Shown: piece by piece, positions 59,897 through 64,000 of the stretch
Layout of the letters: each line of letters opens with the position of its first letter
Position numbering within the stretch: the first letter of the stretch is position 1
NCBI GenBank assembly: GCA_000431015.1
Contig: HF986015.1
Coordinates: forward strand, 4,271-68,270
Reading direction: 5' to 3'
Length of the DNA: 64,000 nucleotides
From: Alistipes sp. CAG:514
GTDB taxonomy: Bacteria; Bacteroidota; Bacteroidia; Bacteroidales; UBA932
Program-made: the position numbers and the translations under genes
Notes under the pieces: model-generated
What the model was told of the DNA's origin: nothing
The model's database searches: none
Seen by the model: only the letters and a program-made list of their open reading frames with translations

Positions 59897-61068
59897 TGGA
59901 AAAGAGAAGAATAGCGATACTCGGCTCCACCGGCTCGATCGGCAGACAGACGCTTGACGTGATCCGGGAGCATAGGGATCTATTTGAGGTTGAGCTGCTT
60001 ACTTGCAAGGGTAGCTATGAGTTAATGGCTCGTCAGGCTAGAGAGTTTGACGCCAACAACGCAGTGATCTGTGACGAGAGCAAGTACAAGGAACTCTCCG
60101 CCGCCCTGGACGGGACAGACACGAAAGTCTTCGCGGGGATGAAATCCGTCTGCGACCTGGTCACCAGCGACAGGGTGGACATCGTGGTCGCGGCGATGGT
60201 GGGATTCAGCGGACTCGCCCCGACAATGTCCGCGATCAGCGCGGGGAAGGTCATCGCCCTGGCCAACAAGGAGACCCTTGTGGCGGCGGGATCGATCGTG
60301 ATGGGACTGTCAAGGAAATACCATGCCCCGATCCTCCCTGTGGACTCGGAGCACTCCGCGATCTTTCAATGCCTTCTGGCCGCCCAGGGCAACGCCATTC
60401 GCAAGATCCACCTGACAGCGTCGGGAGGGCCTTTCCGGACCTGGGACAAGAGCCGCATCACCACCGCGACCAAGGAAATGGCGCTCCGGCACCCGAACTG
60501 GGCGATGGGAGCGAAGATCACTATCGACTCAGCCACAATGATGAACAAAGGATTCGAAGTGATCGAGGCACGGTGGCTCTTCGACACCCCGGTGGACAAG
60601 ATCAACGTCATCGTCCATCCCGAGTCTATCATTCACTCCATGGTTGAATATGAGGACGGAGCCGTGATCGCCCAGCTCGCGAATCCGGATATGAGGGAAC
60701 CTATCCAGTTCGCGATAGGATTCCCGGAGCGGCTGCCGCTCTCGAATCAGAAGCTGGACTTCGCGGAGCTTGGAAGCATTTCGTTCTCCAAGCCTGACAC
60801 CGAGAGGTTCCCGGCACTGGCGCTCGCCTACAAGGCAATGGAGAAAGGCGGAAATATTCCCTGCGCCCTGAACGCGGCGAACGAGGCTGCCGTGGCCGCC
60901 TTCCTGCACGACAAGATTCCGTTCTACGGCATTTCCGACATCGTCGGAGAGTGCATCGAGAGCGCACCGTTCATCAAGGAGCCGACCGTGGAAGACATAT
61001 TCAAGACAAACGAGGAAACATATTCACTGGCTCAAAGAAAGATTGACGCCTTCGTAAAGAAAAGTTGA
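59896..61068 (+). CDS. dxr: 1-deoxy-D-xylulose 5-phosphate reductoisomerase
   Basis: Second step of the MEP isoprenoid pathway. From the ATG at 59896 it has 390 residues and begins MEKRRIAILGSTGSIGRQTL. NADPH loop GSTGSIG, catalytic KETLVAAG, SEHSAIFQCL, the flexible loop TASGGPFRTW and HPNWAMGAKITIDSATMMNK are all intact. The frame also opens at 59848 inside the M23 gene, rejected on family alignment. Confidence 0.96.
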   Translation: MEKRRIAILGSTGSIGRQTLDVIREHRDLFEVELLTCKGSYELMARQAREFDANNAVICDESKYKELSAALDGTDTKVFAGMKSVCDLVTSDRVDIVVAAMVGFSGLAPTMSAISAGKVIALANKETLVAAGSIVMGLSRKYHAPILPVDSEHSAIFQCLLAAQGNAIRKIHLTASGGPFRTWDKSRITTATKEMALRHPNWAMGAKITIDSATMMNKGFEVIEARWLFDTPVDKINVIVHPESIIHSMVEYEDGAVIAQLANPDMREPIQFAIGFPERLPLSNQKLDFAELGSISFSKPDTERFPALALAYKAMEKGGNIPCALNAANEAAVAAFLHDKIPFYGISDIVGECIESAPFIKEPTVEDIFKTNEETYSLAQRKIDAFVKKS

Positions 61069-61070
61069 CA

Positions 61071-62408
61071 ATGGTGCTGCTAATAAAGATTCTGCAAGTA
61101 ATCCTTGCCCTCTCCCTGCTGATCGTCATCCACGAGTTCGGACATTTCACGTTCGCGAAGCTGTTCGGTATACGGGTCGAGAAGTTCTTCCTGTTCTTCG
61201 ATGTCGGAGGCACGAAACTTTTCAGCACCAAAGGCAGGTTGTTCACGAGACTGTTCCCGAAAGCGAAGGATTGGGAGACTGAATATGGCATCGGCTGGCT
61301 CCCGCTGGGCGGCTACTGCAAGATCTCCGGCATGATCGATGAGTCAATGGACACCGATGCCATGAAGAAAGAGCCTCAGCCTTGGGAGTTCCGCACCAAG
61401 AAAGCCTGGCAGAGGCTTCTGGTGATGGTCGGGGGCGTGCTGTACAACTTCGTGTTCGCCATCATCGCCTACATCGGCATCATGGCCATCTGGGGCAGCG
61501 CCTACATCAGCAACGAAGGCAGCCAGATCTACACGAACGAGCTTGGCACGGAGCTTGGCTTCCGGAACGGCGACCACATCATCAGGATGGACGACTACAT
61601 CCCCGAGAACTTCGGGATGCTCCAGGCTGATCTCGCGCGCCGGGATGTCAACAAAGTCACAGTGCTTCGTGACAGGGACACCGTCGAGGTCTACATCGAC
61701 CGGTCGATGATAGGCTCCGTCCTGAACACCCCAGGCGTGTTTGACCTCGCTGTACCGTTCGTGATAGATTCGGTGATGAGCGCGTCGCCGAACGCCTTGG
61801 CCGGCCTCTTCCACGGCGACAGGATTTTCGCCATCGACAGCGTGAGCACACCTTTCGTCCAGGACTCCAAGGAATATCTTTCCAGAGCCGGCGGCAAGAC
61901 CGTCACGGCATCCATCCTGCGCGGAGCCGACACACTTCTCATCCCGCTCCAGGTCGACACGGCAGGCAGGCTCGGGGTCTACATGCAGATGCCGGGAGTG
62001 AAGACACAGGAATATTCCTTGGCCAGTGCCATCCCTGCCGGATTCAAACTGACTTTCAGCACTATAGGAGGCTATCTCCGCGACCTGAAGCTGGTTTTCT
62101 CCCCGAGGACGGAAGCCTACAAGTCGGTCGGCAGCTTCATCGCCATCGGGCAGGTCTTTCCGGCGACGTGGGACTGGTTCCGGTTCCTGAATATTCTTGC
62201 GCTCCTTTCGATCATGCTGGGCGTGATGAACCTTCTGCCGATTCCGGCGCTCGACGGAGGACACATCGTCTTCTGCATTTACGAGATGATCACCGGCCGC
62301 AAGCCAAGCGACAAGTTCCTGGAGGTTGCCCAGATCATCGGCATGCTCCTTCTTCTGCTGCTGATGGTGCTGGCGTTCGGGAACGACATCAGGAGGCTTA
62401 TTCACTAG
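61071..62408 (+). CDS. rseP: Site-2 protease RseP (regulator of sigma-E protease family)
   Basis: An intramembrane zinc protease of 445 residues with about four transmembrane helices. The HEFGH motif is in the first helix (LLIVIHEFGHFTFAKLFGIR) and the second metal motif is in the last (IPALDGGHIVFCIYE); one or two PDZ domains lie between (about 120-300). The ATG at 61071 is preferred to a TTG at 61065 that overlaps the dxr stop. The 2 bp gap to dxr gives the dxr-rseP pairing seen in many bacteria. Confidence 0.94.
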   Translation: MVLLIKILQVILALSLLIVIHEFGHFTFAKLFGIRVEKFFLFFDVGGTKLFSTKGRLFTRLFPKAKDWETEYGIGWLPLGGYCKISGMIDESMDTDAMKKEPQPWEFRTKKAWQRLLVMVGGVLYNFVFAIIAYIGIMAIWGSAYISNEGSQIYTNELGTELGFRNGDHIIRMDDYIPENFGMLQADLARRDVNKVTVLRDRDTVEVYIDRSMIGSVLNTPGVFDLAVPFVIDSVMSASPNALAGLFHGDRIFAIDSVSTPFVQDSKEYLSRAGGKTVTASILRGADTLLIPLQVDTAGRLGVYMQMPGVKTQEYSLASAIPAGFKLTFSTIGGYLRDLKLVFSPRTEAYKSVGSFIAIGQVFPATWDWFRFLNILALLSIMLGVMNLLPIPALDGGHIVFCIYEMITGRKPSDKFLEVAQIIGMLLLLLLMVLAFGNDIRRLIH

Positions 62409-62498
62409 CCGCTGAGAACAAGAGAGAAGCTATCGAAGCACACGCTTGAATCTCAACAACTTACGCTCCGCAAGCGAGAGATTGATCATTCCTTTGGA

Positions 62499-62530
62499 TT
62501 TGATGTTTCTGCAAGTTTGATGTAACTTTG
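62499..62530 (+). promoter_or_regulatory. Promoter of the DUF4837 gene
   Basis: TTTG (62499-62502), 20 bp, TAACTTTG (62523-62530), 23 bp before the ATG at 62554. Confidence 0.7.
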
Positions 62531-62553
62531 CAATCAGAAAAACACGAAACGGT

Positions 62554-63561
62554 ATGAGAAATATTGTGAAAATCATCTTCGGGATCATCGCCACGCTAAG
62601 CGCGGTGTCCTGCGGCAACAACACCAAGCCATTGCTGCCGAATGTCTCCGGCAAGGCTGGAGAGGTCATAGTGGTGGTCGGCAAAGACAACTGGGAAGGC
62701 AACCTGGGCAATGAGATCGGAAGCCTTCTCGCCCGCGACTGCGAATACCTCCCGCAAAGGGAGCCGTTATATTCATTGGTCAACCTCGCCCCGTCGGCAT
62801 TCTCGGACATGTTCAAGCTTCACAGGAACATCCTGATCTTCAACATTGACTCCTCCGTCGCCAAACAAGGTGTCATCTACAGAACGGATGTCTGGGCCCG
62901 CCCTCAATGCGTGATCCAAGTCAACGCCACCTGCGCTGACTCGGCCATCGTCGTCCTACGCAAAAACGGCGAGAACATCGCCGGAGCTATTGAGCAGGCG
63001 GAGAGGAACAGGGTAATAGCCAACACGTTACTCTACGAGGAACCGAAACTTGGCGAAGTCGTGTCGAAAATGATCGGTGGAAGGATCCATTTCCCTGTCG
63101 GCTACAATCTCAAGAAAGTCACGGACGATTTCATCTGGATCGCCGACGAGAAACAGTGCAGCACGCAAGGGGTCTTCGTCTACAAATACCCTGTCACTGA
63201 CAAGACTCCTTTCACGGAAGAGAACATCATCGCCAGACGCAACGCATTCCTTAAGGAATATGTCCCGGCGACAGCCGAGGGTTCCTACATGACCACAAGC
63301 GTGTTCGTAAAGCCGGGCATCAAGTTTCTCAAGTACCACAATCTGGACTTCGTGGAGACAAGGGGACTTTGGGAAGTGTACAACGACTACATGGGCGGGC
63401 CGTTTGTCTCCCACTCGTTCTACAGCAAGGACGGAAAGGAGATCATCGTTCTGGAGGCGTGGGTCTACGCTCCCAAGTACGACAAGCGCCAGTATCTAAG
63501 ACAGACAGAATCACTTCTGTACTCCTTCGAATGGGACAAGGATGGAAATGATGGCAAATAG
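62554..63561 (+). CDS. DUF4837 family lipoprotein
   Basis: A 335-residue envelope protein with a lipoprotein signal (MRNIVKIIFGIIATLSAVSC, lipidated Cys20) and a globular domain starting GKAGEVIVVVGKDNWEGNLG, characteristic of the Bacteroidetes-only DUF4837 family. The C-terminus has the conserved REFLRTVEA-like helix as KRQYLRQTESLLYSFEW. Function unknown. It has its own promoter and is followed by tRNA-Glu. Confidence 0.85.
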   Translation: MRNIVKIIFGIIATLSAVSCGNNTKPLLPNVSGKAGEVIVVVGKDNWEGNLGNEIGSLLARDCEYLPQREPLYSLVNLAPSAFSDMFKLHRNILIFNIDSSVAKQGVIYRTDVWARPQCVIQVNATCADSAIVVLRKNGENIAGAIEQAERNRVIANTLLYEEPKLGEVVSKMIGGRIHFPVGYNLKKVTDDFIWIADEKQCSTQGVFVYKYPVTDKTPFTEENIIARRNAFLKEYVPATAEGSYMTTSVFVKPGIKFLKYHNLDFVETRGLWEVYNDYMGGPFVSHSFYSKDGKEIIVLEAWVYAPKYDKRQYLRQTESLLYSFEWDKDGNDGK

Positions 63562-63582
63562 GGCAAATTACGACCGAATTAT

Positions 63583-63613
63583 TTTGTAAGGTCGAAAATT
63601 ATCCATATATTTG
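63583..63613 (+). promoter_or_regulatory. Canonical promoter of tRNA-Glu-rpsT
   Basis: TTTG (63583-63586), exactly 19 bp, TATATTTG (63606-63613). Confidence 0.85.
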
Positions 63614-63653
63614 CATCCCAATTTGGCAAGAAACATTTAGGAAAGCCTATATT

Positions 63654-63725
63654 GGTGGGTTCGTATAACGGTTAGTACTCGGGATTTTCATTCCCGCAAT
63701 AGGAGTTCGATTCTCCTACCCACTA
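63654..63725 (+). tRNA. tRNA-Glu (anticodon UUC)
   Basis: Acceptor GGTGGGT pairs with ACCCACT (G-U at the first position), discriminator A. The anticodon stem CGGGA/TCCCG encloses TTTTCAT, anticodon TTC. T-arm AGGAG-TTCGATT-CTCCT. CCA is not encoded. Confidence 0.94.
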
Positions 63726-63747
63726 CAAATATTAAAAAATAAGAACG

Positions 63748-64000
63748 ATGGCAAATCACGCATCAGCAAAAAAGGCCAATCGCCAAAGCGAGAGGCGCAG
63801 ATTGCATAACAAGTATTATGCAAAGTCAACGAGGAACGCGATCCGCGCGATTCGTAACACTACAGACAAGAAAGCTGCCGAGGAAGGCGCTCCTAAGGTC
63901 TATGCAATGATCGACAAACTTGCAAAGATCGGAGTAATTCACCAGAATAAGGCTGCGAACTTGAAGAGCGGTATATCTGTTTACATCAACAAGCTCGCGT
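63748..64000 (+). CDS. rpsT: 30S ribosomal protein S20, 3' end outside the window
   Basis: The ATG at 63748 opens MANHASAKKANRQSERRRLH, the bS20 start, and the frame stays open for 84 codons to the window edge (KSGISVYINKLA). bS20 has about 85-90 residues, so only the last few are missing. It follows tRNA-Glu by 22 bp and may share its promoter. Confidence 0.95.
   Translation, partial: MANHASAKKANRQSERRRLHNKYYAKSTRNAIRAIRNTTDKKAAEEGAPKVYAMIDKLAKIGVIHQNKAANLKSGISVYINKLA

Overview
The window looks like chromosomal DNA of a Bacteroidales bacterium with a fairly GC-rich genome (my estimate, mid-50s percent). The evidence is the Bacteroidetes-type promoter (TTTG, 19 bp, TAnnTTTG) in front of many genes, the near absence of Shine-Dalgarno sequences except in front of rpsU, a complete MoxR/DUF58/BatA-E aerotolerance-type operon, a TGS-domain nucleoside kinase, a DUF4837 lipoprotein and glycine-rich-tailed outer-membrane beta-barrel proteins. 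Family-level placement is not possible from this alone; Rikenellaceae or a relative is a guess.

Layout. 1-8.1 kb: 5' end of groES on the minus strand, then a thioester alpha-2-macroglobulin lipoprotein coupled to penicillin-binding protein 1C. 8.1-14.5 kb: M48 lipoprotein protease, malate dehydrogenase, phosphopantetheinyl transferase, LemA, DUF2207, and a small divergent signal-peptidase/PqqD pair with a gene fragment. 14.5-25 kb: a GH106-like rhamnosidase, a TPR protein/EnvC-like factor/TsaE operon, ComM and a nucleoside kinase. 25-33.3 kb: the minus-strand moxR-DUF58-bat operon, with BatD and BatE fused and an 11-residue tandem duplication in MoxR. 33.3-42 kb: truA, xseAB, engB, prs, der, a LysE exporter, a PASTA protein and an RluD-type synthase. 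42-50.4 kb: a beta-barrel receptor, ruvC, serS, rpmA, rplU, a sirtuin, an orphan P-loop ATPase and rpsU. 50.4-55.6 kb: a noncoding repeat cluster, an AsmA-like gene cut by an in-frame stop, tRNA-Leu and a 0.9 kb AT-rich scar of a mobile element. 55.6-64 kb: a LysM/M23 peptidase, phosphomannomutase, def, ruvX, another M23 protein, dxr, rseP, DUF4837, tRNA-Glu and the start of rpsT.

Most genes are housekeeping or envelope functions: peptidoglycan synthesis and remodelling (pbpC, three M23 proteins), envelope defence and quality control (A2M, M48, RseP, AsmA), translation and tRNA modification (TruA, RluD, TsaE, Der, EngB, S20, S21, L21, L27, SerS) and DNA repair (XseAB, RuvC, RuvX). There is no obvious defence island, prophage or CRISPR array.

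The parts that go beyond ordinary annotation are: (i) a strong excess of the word GAATAT/ATATTC throughout the coding sequence, in all reading frames and with otherwise disfavoured codons; (ii) a ~160 bp noncoding element with terminal inverted repeats in two well-conserved copies plus one divergent copy, whose central hairpin differs in sequence but stays paired; (iii) the AsmA nonsense codon; (iv) paired GGTACA/TGTACC inverted repeats with an exact 50 bp period beside tRNA-Leu, next to a 43-codon ORF and a bidirectional terminator; (v) the BatD-BatE fusion and the MoxR duplication; and (vi) the full-length Shine-Dalgarno sequence of rpsU. All counts and alignments were done by eye.
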